In this document: positions 9,249-18,475 of the stretch, in pieces
Numbering within the stretch: the stretch's first letter is position 1
Layout of the letters: every line of letters starts with the position of its first letter
Source of the DNA: Deinococcota bacterium
GTDB lineage: Bacteria > Deinococcota > Deinococci > Deinococcales > Trueperaceae
DNA: 49,245 bases
Assembly (NCBI GenBank): GCA_963170125.1
Contig: CAUJFI010000065.1
Coordinates: 1 to 49,245 of the forward strand
Direction: 5' to 3'
Position numbers and translations under genes: made by a program
Notes under the pieces: model-generated
The model's input: the letters and a program-made list of their open reading frames with translations, nothing else
The model's database searches: none
Told to the model about the DNA's origin: nothing

Positions 9249-10339
9249 GTAGGCTAGGCAGCGAAGGGACCGCGCATTCGGCCGTGGACGTGCTCGTCAT
9301 CGGCGGCGGGATAGCGGGCGCCACCCTGCACTACCACCTCGCGCGCTCAGGGGTGAGCTCGCTGCTCGTGGATGCCGGAGCAGACGGCGCCTCCGGCGCC
9401 TCCAGCGTCCCTGCCGCGCTCCTCAACCCAAACCGCGGCCGCAGCGGCCGGTCATCGCTCGCCGACCAGGAAGGCCTGGCCGCCTTCTGGCGCCTAACGA
9501 ACGAGCTCGTAGCGGCCGGCCTCGATCCGGGCGCGATGCGCAGCGGCGTGCTACGCGTCGCGGACAACCCGCGCCAGGCGCGCGCCTGGCGGCGGCTGCC
9601 CGACACGACGTGGCTCGAGCCGGGCGCGGTCGACCCCGTCTACCACGCCCCGTTCGGCGCCATGCTCGTCGAGCGCGGCGGGTGGGTACGCCCGGCGCTG
9701 CTCCTCAGCGCGCTCGCGGCGGGTGCGGCGGCGGCCGGCGGCCGGACGCTGCGCGGCGTCGACGTCGGCGGCCTGAGCGAGACCCCCACGGGTGTGAACG
9801 CGACGACCGACGGCGGCACCATCGTCGCGCGCAAGGCGGTCCTCTGCTCGGGCGCCGCGAGGCGCCCCGGCCTCAGGCAGCCGGGGTTCGAGGCGGTCTG
9901 GGGCGAGGCCCTGGTCCTCAGCGCACCTGTCGCGGCCCCCTACCCCCTCGCCGGCGCGGTCGTCGCGGCGTTCGGGACGGTCGGCGCCACTGGCATGGCC
10001 GAGGTCTACGTCACGGGCGGCCACTCCGCCACCCCGGCCCCCATCTGGCCTCAGGAGCCAGCGTCGGAACCCGTTGGCGGCCCAGCGGGCGCCCTCGTGC
10101 GCGGCGCGGAGCACCCTCTCCTGGCCGCGTTGGCCTGGCAGGTGCCGGGCGTGGCCGGCGCGCGCGTCGTGCGGCACTGGGTGGGGGCGCGGGCCAAGCG
10201 CCCATCCGGCGAGCCGGTGGCGCGGCGCCTGACGCGCAACGTCCACGTGCTCGGGGCGCTGGGAGGGCGCGGCTTCCTGCGCGCCGCCACGCTCGCCGAG
10301 GCGCTCGGCCGACGCCTCGTCGCGGAGCTGGCCCGCTAA
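9245..10339 (+). CDS. mnmC: FAD-dependent cmnm5s2U34 oxidoreductase (MnmC C-terminal domain as a separate protein)
   Basis: This 364-aa FAD oxidoreductase of the DAO family opens with VLVIGGGIAGATLHYHLA and has a GASGASSVPAALLNPNRGR segment, the MnmC C-terminal signature (the G-x-PQGGLYP/NP region). It would convert cmnm5s2U34 to nm5s2U34, the substrate of the upstream methyltransferase. The ATGA overlap with mnmD indicates tight coupling. The two genes together replace the fused bifunctional MnmC of enterobacteria. The stop overlaps the SulP gene on the other strand by 4 nt. Confidence 0.85.
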   Translation: MSRLGSEGTAHSAVDVLVIGGGIAGATLHYHLARSGVSSLLVDAGADGASGASSVPAALLNPNRGRSGRSSLADQEGLAAFWRLTNELVAAGLDPGAMRSGVLRVADNPRQARAWRRLPDTTWLEPGAVDPVYHAPFGAMLVERGGWVRPALLLSALAAGAAAAGGRTLRGVDVGGLSETPTGVNATTDGGTIVARKAVLCSGAARRPGLRQPGFEAVWGEALVLSAPVAAPYPLAGAVVAAFGTVGATGMAEVYVTGGHSATPAPIWPQEPASEPVGGPAGALVRGAEHPLLAALAWQVPGVAGARVVRHWVGARAKRPSGEPVARRLTRNVHVLGALGGRGFLRAATLAEALGRRLVAELAR

Positions 10340-12618
10340 CGCTCCAAAGCGTCGACGGCCGCCATCAGGTGCAGCACACGACCGGCCATGAGCCGCGCCA
10401 CCTCACGGTGCAGGTCGGCGGCCAGTCCCGGGGCCTCGGTCGTGAGCCGCGCCAGGGCCGCTTCGCCAAGCACCAGCAGCGTCGACTCGCGGTCGGCCCG
10501 TACCGTGGCGCTGCGCGACCCACCGCGGTAGAACCCGAGCTCGCCGAGCAGCCCGCCGGAGCGCAAGGTCTCCAGGCGCGTGGCGGCGCCGTCGCTGGCC
10601 TCCGCCACCGCCGTCATCTGGCCCTCGACGAGGAAGTAGAGCTCGTCAGCCTTGTCGCCCTTGTGGATGAGCACGTCGCCGGCGCGCAGCTCCCGGCGGG
10701 TCAGGTACGGCAGCAGGTCGGCGAAGTCGAAGCCGGCGCCGGAGTAGTAGGCGACGGCGTCGGCCTCGGTGCCGCGCACGTCGCGCTTCGCGTCCCAGCG
10801 CTCGAGCAGCCGCTCCTCGGCGTGCTCGAGCGCGGCGTCGAGTTTGGCAAAACGGGGCGCCGCTCCGGCCTCCCCACCGCCCTGCCGCCGTCGGCCGAGG
10901 CGCCGGTAGAGGCGCTCGGGCACGGCGCTGAGCAGCAGCTCGAACCCGGAACTCTCGCCGAGCTTGAAGACATCCTCGATCGTCGCCAGGCCGGTGGCGT
11001 CGACCCCCGACACGCGCGAGAAGTCGAGGACGACCGACCGCACGGGCGGGCCGGAGCGCACGCGGCGCTCCAGGCGTTCGAGCAGCGCCGTGGCGGTCCC
11101 GAAGAACAGGAACCCCTGGAGCTGCACGACCATGAGCTCGCCGCCGTGCTCGGCAAGGCGCGCCAACTCCGCCGCGCCGCGCGTGACGCGCGAGCGCAGG
11201 TCGGCGCCGCCCAGCGCGTACCTGACGGCGTCCGTGCGGCTCGAGCTGATCACGAAGAGGACGACGGTGAGGACGAGGCCGACCCCGACGCCGGGCAGCA
11301 CCCCTGCGACGACGATGACCGCGAGGATGGCGACCACCACGAGGTACTCGCTGAACGGCAGGTCGAAGAGCGCCTCGTAGAGCCACTGGTGGAGGAACTT
11401 GAGACCGAAGTACGCCAGGAGGCCACCCACCACCGCCTTCGGCACCAGCGCCACGACCCCGGCGCCGAACAGGAGGCACGCGGCCATGGCGCCGACCGCG
11501 ACGATGGGAGCGTAGCGTGAGCCGGTGCCGGCGGTGAAGTTGAACGTCGAGAAGCTCAGGCTCTGGTAGCCGGGGGAGCCGCCGAGCCCGCCGGCCAGCA
11601 GGTTGCCTAGGCCTGCGGCGCGGAGCTCGCGGTTGAGGTCGCCCTTGCGCCCGGTCACTCGCTCGACGCCGATGGCGTTCAGCAGGAGCGCGATCAGGGA
11701 GATGAGTACCGCGGACGCGATGGTGGGCAGGTGGTCGAGCACGACGTCCCACCGCACCGCCTGCAGCTCCGAGGCCCTGAACGGGGCGAGCAGCGAGCCG
11801 GCGGGGAAGGGTCCGAGCAGCAGGCCCCGAGCGCGCCAGCCGTCCACGTCGCCGCCCGTGACCGCCATGACGACGTAGAAGCCGACGGTGACGACCAGCA
11901 TCGTGGCGGGCCAGACGAGGAAGTGACGGTAGAGGCGCGTGAGCAGCAACAGGGTGACGGCGAGCGCCACGCCCGGCACCCACAGCACGAGCCTGTCGGC
12001 CGCGAAGAGGTCGGTGAGGTAATGCAGGCTGGGCCTGACACCGGACATGACGCCGACCCCGCCCGTGAGGAGGAGCCAGCCCGTGCCGGCCATGAAGCCG
12101 CCGAGCACCGGGTAGGGCAAGTAGCGCACGAGGCTGCCGAGCCGGAAGAGGCCGAACAGCATGAACACGACCCCGGTCGCCAGGGCCGTGCAGGCTGCGA
12201 TGGCGACCATGGTGAAGAACCGCTCCTCGCCGCCGAGCGGGGCTCCAGCCACCAGTTGCGTGCCGAGCGTCGCCGCCAGAGCGCCGAGCACCGCGGCGGG
12301 CGCGTCCTGGGCGTTGGCGAATATCCCCGGCAACGACGTGAGGAGCGTGATCACGAGAGGGAGCATCGCCCCGCCGAGCAGCACGAGCCCTATGCCGCGC
12401 CCGAGGTACTCGGGCTGGCCGCCATACAGGAGCGCGGCCAGCGAGATGTCCATGGTGATCGCCAGGGCGCCGAGCACCAGGCCGACGCTCGTGTTCTGCA
12501 CGAGCCAGGCCACGGAGTGGGCACCCCCGACGCGGGAGCGCGCCTTACTTATCGGAGGCTCCGCCGCACCCACCTCCGAAGCCGGGAGGGACCCACTGCG
12601 CCGCACCGACCCAGGCAC
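10336..12618 (-). CDS. SulP anion transporter with C-terminal STAS and cyclic-nucleotide-binding domains
   Basis: This 760-aa membrane protein has three parts. Residues about 35-435 are the SulP/SLC26 permease with multiple hydrophobic helices, for example ITMDISLAALLYGG and the GLGGSPGYQSLSFSTFNF segment. Residues about 475-590 are a STAS domain (VVLDFSRVSGVDATGLATIE, with the conserved Ser-Gly-x-Asp loop). Residues about 630-745 are a Crp-like cNMP-binding domain. The nucleotide-binding cassette reads LGELGFYRGGSRSATVRA. Its Glu693 (ribose) and Arg702 (phosphate) are both present, with the 9-residue spacing seen in PKA. SulP substrates include sulfate, bicarbonate and dicarboxylates; which applies here cannot be told. 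The start is GTG 12618, 6 nt after the protease gene stop, so the two are probably one transcript. Alternative starts slightly downstream are possible. Confidence 0.88.
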   Translation of the reverse strand: MPGSVRRSGSLPASEVGAAEPPISKARSRVGGAHSVAWLVQNTSVGLVLGALAITMDISLAALLYGGQPEYLGRGIGLVLLGGAMLPLVITLLTSLPGIFANAQDAPAAVLGALAATLGTQLVAGAPLGGEERFFTMVAIAACTALATGVVFMLFGLFRLGSLVRYLPYPVLGGFMAGTGWLLLTGGVGVMSGVRPSLHYLTDLFAADRLVLWVPGVALAVTLLLLTRLYRHFLVWPATMLVVTVGFYVVMAVTGGDVDGWRARGLLLGPFPAGSLLAPFRASELQAVRWDVVLDHLPTIASAVLISLIALLLNAIGVERVTGRKGDLNRELRAAGLGNLLAGGLGGSPGYQSLSFSTFNFTAGTGSRYAPIVAVGAMAACLLFGAGVVALVPKAVVGGLLAYFGLKFLHQWLYEALFDLPFSEYLVVVAILAVIVVAGVLPGVGVGLVLTVVLFVISSSRTDAVRYALGGADLRSRVTRGAAELARLAEHGGELMVVQLQGFLFFGTATALLERLERRVRSGPPVRSVVLDFSRVSGVDATGLATIEDVFKLGESSGFELLLSAVPERLYRRLGRRRQGGGEAGAAPRFAKLDAALEHAEERLLERWDAKRDVRGTEADAVAYYSGAGFDFADLLPYLTRRELRAGDVLIHKGDKADELYFLVEGQMTAVAEASDGAATRLETLRSGGLLGELGFYRGGSRSATVRADRESTLLVLGEAALARLTTEAPGLAADLHREVARLMAGRVLHLMAAVDALER

Positions 12619-12624
12619 AGGGAC

Positions 12625-14538
12625 TCAGTAGTAGCAGCCGGCGGCCAGCGCGCTGTTCGGCCCGTAGAACGGGACCATGCCCGTTCCGCCGTAGGCCAGC
12701 GCCGGATGCTCTCCGGGGGCCGGAGCGCCGCAGACGGGCACGTTGCTCATGGCGTCGATGCCGAGGAAGAGGCTCACTATGGGCGCCGCGAACGACGTGC
12801 CGGCGTACGCGACCGTGCTATCGCCGCCGGACGCCAGCTCGAAGAGCCCGCCGGGCGCGGCCACCTCCGCCAGGTTCGAGTAGCTCGCCCCGGCGTACCC
12901 GCCGGCCGTGGCCGCGAGGGACCCGACGCTCACGACGTTCGCCGCCGCGGCCGGGTAGAGCGGGTAGCTGTTGCCGTAGTTGCCCGATGAAGCGACCAGG
13001 AACAGGCTCTGCGCGATCGCGAGGCCGGGGTAGTCAGCGTCGAGGCCAGTGCCGTCGCAGTACTGACCGTTCATGCTCGGCAGTGGGCAGGCGGCGAAGG
13101 CGAGGAGCGGGTCGCTGCCAAGGTCGACGGGCGTGGAGACGAGCTCGTCGAGGTCGCCGACGTACTGCGCCCCCACGTGGTTGCTCGCCGCCAGCGCCGT
13201 CAGGTAGTCCTGGAAGGTCGCGAGCCCCGCCGTGGAGTTGTAGTCCTGAAGCACGCTGCACGGCACGACGGCGAAGCTCATGTTCACGACCATCGCGCTG
13301 GCGCCCTCGACCTCGCCGTAATGCAGCATGGCGGCCTGAAGCCTGCCGGCGACGCTGTCTGTGTTGAGCTGCCCTACGTCGACGGCCTGGACGAAGAACT
13401 CGGTGCCAAGGTAGCCGTACTCGTAGTAAGGCTGGCCGTCGAAGGCGCCTGAGGAGATCAGGTAGACGTCGTTGGCGGTGCCGTGGTCCATCGACTCCAG
13501 GACCGCGAGGGTGTGATGCAAGACGAGCGTGCCGTGCGAGAACTGCCCCGTCAGGTTAGCGAGGTCCGTCCCCGGCTGGAGGGCGGCCGCAGGCAACTCG
13601 TAGCCGTTGCTGAAATCGTCGACGATGAAGATGACGGACCGCTTGCTGTTCCCGGCCCCGAGGAGTTGCCCGTACAGCTCGTCGCCCACTTGTGCCGGCG
13701 TGACGAGCGTGCCGTTGAAGCTGCTCGTCTGCCCCTGGAACAGCCCGCCGACGGCGCCGACGGCCTGCAGGCCGGCCCCGACGGCCTGCAGGCCCTGCCC
13801 CGGGCGCGTGAGGAACGACGCGGCGCAGTTGCCGGCCTGCTCGGCGAACGGGCCGCCCGAGAGGCTCGTCAGCTCACCCAGCGTGGCCGGCGGCGGGCCG
13901 TCGACGGGCGGGGTGGCCTGCGCCAGGACCTTGAAGCCGATGGGCAGCACGCCGAGCACGGATGGGACGGGCACGAAGCCGTCCGGCACAGCCTGACGAC
14001 CGAGGAAGAGGCCCCTGAAGGCGAAGATGTCGAGGTAGCCGAGGCAGGCCTGCGACGCGCCGTTGCAGACAGGCGCGTCGCCTGCACCCGCCGCGCGGAT
14101 CTCGGCCCGCAGGTACTGACTCGCCTTGCGATCGATCGTGGTGCCGAGCGCCAGCCAGATGGTGGCGTAGGTGTCGCGTTGGGCGACGATCGTGCGTTTG
14201 GCGGTCGACAGCGTGCCGCTAAGCGCCGCGCCGCTCGCGACGCCCGTCGCGGGATCGACGTTGAAGAACTTGATCTCGAGGTCGAGGCCGCCGACGAAGT
14301 CGCCTGAAGGGAACTTCTTGGCGAGCGGGGGGAGGAACCGCACCCGCAACGCCTCGTTCACCGGCAGGTTCAGGGCCTCCAGCTCGGCGGCCTGGTCGAA
14401 CTCCGGGTCGGCGGCGGGGGTGGGTGGCGGCGTCGTCTGGCACGACGCGAGGCCGAGCACCAAGGCAAGGCCGAGCAGGCGCCCGCCTAGACGCCAGTCC
14501 CGCATACGACGACGCTTCACATGGTCCGCACCAGCCAT
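12625..14538 (-). CDS. S8 (subtilisin) family serine protease, predicted lipoprotein
   Basis: This is a 637-aa secreted protease. ATG 14538 is chosen for GGAGG 6 nt upstream; translation then gives a basic N-terminus, a hydrophobic core and the lipobox LASC with Cys about residue 33. The catalytic set is visible in order: Asp in VIFIVDDFSNG (about 307), His in FSHGTLVL (about 335), oxyanion Asn in SSGNYGN (about 519) and Ser in YAGTSFAAPIVSLF (about 581). The Asp-to-His gap is short and the His-to-Ser gap long. There are several paired cysteines. A small in-frame repeat (LQAVGA twice) lies near 13755-13800. A likely promoter (TAGATAAT) lies about 65 nt upstream, within the 139-nt gap to the cyclase gene. 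It is followed at once by the SulP gene. Confidence 0.85.
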   Translation of the reverse strand: MAGADHVKRRRMRDWRLGGRLLGLALVLGLASCQTTPPPTPAADPEFDQAAELEALNLPVNEALRVRFLPPLAKKFPSGDFVGGLDLEIKFFNVDPATGVASGAALSGTLSTAKRTIVAQRDTYATIWLALGTTIDRKASQYLRAEIRAAGAGDAPVCNGASQACLGYLDIFAFRGLFLGRQAVPDGFVPVPSVLGVLPIGFKVLAQATPPVDGPPPATLGELTSLSGGPFAEQAGNCAASFLTRPGQGLQAVGAGLQAVGAVGGLFQGQTSSFNGTLVTPAQVGDELYGQLLGAGNSKRSVIFIVDDFSNGYELPAAALQPGTDLANLTGQFSHGTLVLHHTLAVLESMDHGTANDVYLISSGAFDGQPYYEYGYLGTEFFVQAVDVGQLNTDSVAGRLQAAMLHYGEVEGASAMVVNMSFAVVPCSVLQDYNSTAGLATFQDYLTALAASNHVGAQYVGDLDELVSTPVDLGSDPLLAFAACPLPSMNGQYCDGTGLDADYPGLAIAQSLFLVASSGNYGNSYPLYPAAAANVVSVGSLAATAGGYAGASYSNLAEVAAPGGLFELASGGDSTVAYAGTSFAAPIVSLFLGIDAMSNVPVCGAPAPGEHPALAYGGTGMVPFYGPNSALAAGCYY

Positions 14539-14677
14539 CGAGGGCCTCCAGCCGACAGGGCGGCAGGGGCCACGCACGCGTTATCCAACTACCCCGGTCG
14601 TCCGCCAGATTATCTAGCGCTTCAAGATACAGCCTCGCGAAGGCGCGCACGACGCAGACGCCACCCCGGCGCCCAAC

Positions 14678-17600
14678 CTAGCCGTGCAGAGCCCAGGCGA
14701 CCACGTCGGCGAGCGGCCTGTCGCCGAGCCGGGCCGGCACCGCGGTGTGCTCGCCGCGCGCCTTGCCGACGGCCAGCGCCGCGCGAACGTCCTCGTCCAC
14801 CGCGGCGCCGATGCGCCCTAGGAGCAGCTCCGCGGCGCGCGCCATGCGGGCGGCGGCCGTGCCCTCCGCCACCACGCTCGCCAACCCGGCCAGCGCCGCT
14901 GCGGTCTCGCGGCCGTTGTCGATGGCGCTCGCGAACCCGACGCTCTCCAAGTAGAGCCGTGTGGCCTCCTCGGTCGCGCCGAGGCGCGCCACCAACCCCG
15001 CGAGGTTGTTGAGCGAGACGGCCAAGCCGAGCCGGTCGCCGAGCTCGCGCCTGGACGCCAGGCTCCGCTCGTAGAGCTCCCGCGCGCCGGCCAGGTCGCC
15101 GCGTTCGGCGACCATATAGCCGAGGTTGTTGAGCGCGACGGCGACCCCAGCCACGTCGCCGAGGCGCTCCCTGATCTGGAGGCTCTCGGTGAACAGTTCC
15201 TCCGCGCGCGCCACGTCGCCGGCGTTGGCCGAGACGATCGCCAGGTTGTTGAGCGCGTTCGCGACGCCGTACTCGTCGCGCGCTTCCCGGCGCAGCTCCA
15301 GACTGGCGAGGAAAGCGGCCTCCGCCGCCGCGGCCTCGCCGCGGTAGAGGTGGATGTTCGCCGTGCCGTGCAGCGCCCTGGCCGCCGCGCGCGCGTCGCC
15401 CGCCGCGCGCGCCAACGCCACCGCCTCCGCGAGGAGCGCCTCCGCCTCGTCGTAGCTGCCCAGGTGCCACAGCACGTTGCCACCCAACGCCAGGAGGACG
15501 CGGGTCAGCTCCGCGCCGTCGCCGAGCTCCCGACATAGGCCCGCGGCGGCCTCGAGCCGGGCCTTGGCGCGACCGTGGTCGCCCTGGCGCTCGTAGAGCT
15601 CGCCGAGGAGCCGCAGCGCGGCGGCCTCACTCGGCCTCGCTCCCACGGCCGCCGCCAGCGCCGCCGCCGCCTCGAGGTGCTCCTCCGCGGCGCGGTAGGC
15701 GCCCACGAAGGTCATGACCTCGCCGAGCTCGATCAGCGTCGGCAGGCGTTCGGCGCCTTCCTGGAGCGCCAGGAGTCTCTCGAAGTAGTCGATGGCGGCG
15801 GCGTTCGCGTACGCGGCCTTGGCGGCGGCGCCGGCCGCCCCCAGGTAGTGGCCCGCCTTGGCCGCGTCGTCACCGAGCGCGAAGTGATACGCGAGCAGGT
15901 CGAGGTTGGGCTCCGAGGCGCTGGCAACGCGCCGCTCGATGAACCGGCCGAGCCGCGTATGCAGTAGCAGCCTCGTGGCGTGCGAGAGGCTGTCGTAGGT
16001 GACGTCGCGTGTGATGGTGTGGTTGAAGGCGTGCGTCGGCGGCTCGGCCGCGACGCGCTCGGTCAAGCCGGCCTGGTCGGTGGCCGCGAAGGCGCTCGCG
16101 GCGGCCCCGTCGTCCACGGCCCGGTCGTCCACGGCCGCCTGACAGCCGCTCACCCAACCGACCCGGAACTGCTTCCCCACGACGCTCGCCACCTTGAGGC
16201 TGAGGAGCGCGCCTAGCTCCAAGCGGTCGAGGCGCCCGAGGATGAGGCTATGCAAGCTAGTGGGTAGCTCCGCTAGCTCGGTCGGGCCGTGGCGCCCACC
16301 GGCCAGCGCCGCCCGCTGCAGCAGATCGGTCAGCAGCTCGCCCAGGTAGAAGGGGTTGCCGCCGGAGCGCTCCACGATCCGCGCCGCCAGCTCGTCACTC
16401 ACCTCGAAGGCCTGCCCGGCGCCGGCCAACCGCGCGGCCACCACTGCCAGCGCCGCCGCCTCGTCGAGCGGCCCCAGCCGCAGGACCTGCGCACCCGACA
16501 CGTCGCCCGCGGCCCGCTCCCGGGCGTCGTCGAGCGGCCTGGCCGACGTGAGCACCAGCGCCGGCAGGGTGGGCACCGTCCGGGCCAGCTCGGCGAGCAG
16601 CTCGGCGGAGGCGGGGTCGAGCCAGTGGAGGTCTTCCAGCAGGAGCACGAGGGTGCGGCCTTGCCGCGCCGTGTCGCGCGCCGCGTGACGGAAGACGTTC
16701 AGCAGCAGGGCGAGCCGCCGGGCGCTACGCTCCTCGGCGTCGGACGCCACGGAGCGCTCGGCTGACGGAGCGGGGAGGTCGAGGAGCGGAGCCAACAGCT
16801 CGGCCTGGTCGACGAGCACGGGGTCGACGGCGGCCAAGGCGGCCCTGAGACGCCGCGACCGCTCCTCGGCGGAGCCCGTAGCCTCCACGGCGAGGAGCTG
16901 CCGGAACACGCCCTTCCACAACTGGTAAGGCGCCGTGCGCCCGAAGGCCTGGCAGGCGCCGACGACGACGCGCACGCCCTCGGCGCCCTCGAGCGCGCGG
17001 CCGAGCAGCTCCGACTTGCCCATCCCGGCCTCAGCCACGACCTGGATCACCCCGCCGCGCCCGGCCGCCGCCGCCGCGATGCCGGCGGAGATGGCCGCGA
17101 GCTCCGCGGCCCGACCCACCGGCGAGCGGCCGCTCGCCTCCGCCCGTCTGCGGCGGGGGCCCGCCAGCCGGTCCGTGAGCTCGTAGGCCGCCACGGGCTC
17201 GGCGCTGCCCTTGACGACGACACCCTCGAGCCGCCGCAGGTCGAAGCCTTCGCCGAGCGCTTCCACGAAGGCCCCGCTGACGTAGATGCTCGCGTGCGGC
17301 GCGGCGCTCATCAGGCGCGCCGCTAAGTTCGTGCCGTGCCCGAGCGCGCCGTACGTGCGCCGCGCCGCCGAGCCGTACGCCCCCGTGCGGGCCGTCCCGT
17401 AACCAAGGCCGATCCTCAGCTCGTCGACGAACGGGAGTCCGAGCACGGCCTCGCGCAGGTCGAGGGCGGCGGCGGCGCAGCGGGCCACGTCGTCCTCGTG
17501 CGCCACGGGGGCACCGAACGCGGCGTAGAGGTACGTGCCCTTGTCGCCGGTGGTGAGCTGCAGCACGTCGCCGCCGTACTCCGTCACGCACTGCTGGACG

Positions 17601-18475
17601 CGGCGCACGAGCAGGTCGAGCTTCCCGCCAGCCGCCTCGTCGTGCGCCAAGTCGATGCCGGCGAAGGCGAGGAACAGCGCCGCAACCGGCCGCAGCTCAG
17701 TGAGGAAGTCCCCTCCACCGGCGCTCAGCCGTCTCTTCACCGTCGGCAGCAACCAGCGGCCGAGCTCGTGCTCACCAGGCATGGGCCGGTCAAGGGCGTG
17801 CTGGTCAAGGGCGTGCTGGTCGGGACCGAGCACCTTACCCACCGCCATAGCGCCGGCCGGCGCGGTCGCGTGCGCGAGCGGTCGCAGCTCCACCAGGTCG
17901 CCGACGGCCGACGCCACGGCGGCGCTGAGCACGACCTGGCCCTTGCCCGACGCGTTGTTGAGGGCCTCGAGTTCGGCCACCGGGTCGCCGGCGACCACGT
18001 CGAGCAGCTGCACCGCCTCGTCGCCCACCTTGAAGCGCCTCACCGCGCCGCTGGTGACGGCGACCTTGACGTCCAGGGCGATGGTCGTCGCGGTAGGCGC
18101 GCCACGTATGACGCTAGCGGCGAAGGGGGCCATGGCGGCCTGCATGGCGACGGCGCACGCCACGGCGGCTTGGCCGTCGTCGGCCGGGAACCAGCAGGTG
18201 ATGGCGTCGCCGGCGAAGCCTATGACGCTGCCCGAGCGGGCATGCACCGCGCCGATCAGCGCCTCGTACAGGCGGTTCAGGTAGACGGGGACTTCCTCAG
18301 CACCCCGCCGCGGGCCGAACAGCTCGGCCAGGGCGGTGGTCAGGGCGGTGAAGCCGGCAACGTCGGCGAACAGCACGGCGCCCCGGCACGCCTCGGGTAC
18401 GGCGGGCCCGCCCCCCAGCTCGGCCAAGCGGTCCTCAGGCAGGTAGGCGCCCAGCGCGCCCAGCAGGTCCGTCAG
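14678..18475 (-). CDS. Giant class III nucleotide cyclase: two cyclase domains, AAA ATPase, TPR array
   Basis: This is a 1265-aa protein numbered from a CTG start. Cyclase domain 1 (about 30-215) has the two metal-binding aspartates in LFADVAGFT (Asp38) and FAGDAITCWF (Asp90) but no Asn/Arg catalytic pair. Cyclase domain 2 (about 262-435) lacks the metal Asp in its first strand (ALFLAFAGID) but has GDKGTYLYAAFG (Lys312) and TNLAARL (Asn383, Arg387). A linker leads to an AAA/STAND-type ATPase with Walker A EAGMGKS (482-488) and a LLLEDLHWLD Walker B. The C-terminal roughly 450 residues are TPR repeats, including several near-identical ALNNLA(x)V units. The order C1-C2-ATPase-helical repeats equals that of mammalian soluble adenylyl cyclase. 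No ATG, GTG or TTG fits the N-terminus: homology requires a start at or above CTG 18475, which overlaps the TGA of the 129-aa gene. The product is probably cAMP, from the Lys. Confidence 0.85.
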   Translation of the reverse strand: MTDLLGALGAYLPEDRLAELGGGPAVPEACRGAVLFADVAGFTALTTALAELFGPRRGAEEVPVYLNRLYEALIGAVHARSGSVIGFAGDAITCWFPADDGQAAVACAVAMQAAMAPFAASVIRGAPTATTIALDVKVAVTSGAVRRFKVGDEAVQLLDVVAGDPVAELEALNNASGKGQVVLSAAVASAVGDLVELRPLAHATAPAGAMAVGKVLGPDQHALDQHALDRPMPGEHELGRWLLPTVKRRLSAGGGDFLTELRPVAALFLAFAGIDLAHDEAAGGKLDLLVRRVQQCVTEYGGDVLQLTTGDKGTYLYAAFGAPVAHEDDVARCAAAALDLREAVLGLPFVDELRIGLGYGTARTGAYGSAARRTYGALGHGTNLAARLMSAAPHASIYVSGAFVEALGEGFDLRRLEGVVVKGSAEPVAAYELTDRLAGPRRRRAEASGRSPVGRAAELAAISAGIAAAAAGRGGVIQVVAEAGMGKSELLGRALEGAEGVRVVVGACQAFGRTAPYQLWKGVFRQLLAVEATGSAEERSRRLRAALAAVDPVLVDQAELLAPLLDLPAPSAERSVASDAEERSARRLALLLNVFRHAARDTARQGRTLVLLLEDLHWLDPASAELLAELARTVPTLPALVLTSARPLDDARERAAGDVSGAQVLRLGPLDEAAALAVVAARLAGAGQAFEVSDELAARIVERSGGNPFYLGELLTDLLQRAALAGGRHGPTELAELPTSLHSLILGRLDRLELGALLSLKVASVVGKQFRVGWVSGCQAAVDDRAVDDGAAASAFAATDQAGLTERVAAEPPTHAFNHTITRDVTYDSLSHATRLLLHTRLGRFIERRVASASEPNLDLLAYHFALGDDAAKAGHYLGAAGAAAKAAYANAAAIDYFERLLALQEGAERLPTLIELGEVMTFVGAYRAAEEHLEAAAALAAAVGARPSEAAALRLLGELYERQGDHGRAKARLEAAAGLCRELGDGAELTRVLLALGGNVLWHLGSYDEAEALLAEAVALARAAGDARAAARALHGTANIHLYRGEAAAAEAAFLASLELRREARDEYGVANALNNLAIVSANAGDVARAEELFTESLQIRERLGDVAGVAVALNNLGYMVAERGDLAGARELYERSLASRRELGDRLGLAVSLNNLAGLVARLGATEEATRLYLESVGFASAIDNGRETAAALAGLASVVAEGTAAARMARAAELLLGRIGAAVDEDVRAALAVGKARGEHTAVPARLGDRPLADVVAWALHG

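Noticed and set aside
13750..13800. Short direct repeat inside the S8 protease gene
   Set aside because: It is an in-frame duplication of six codons (LQAVGA), ordinary low complexity rather than a mobile or regulatory repeat.
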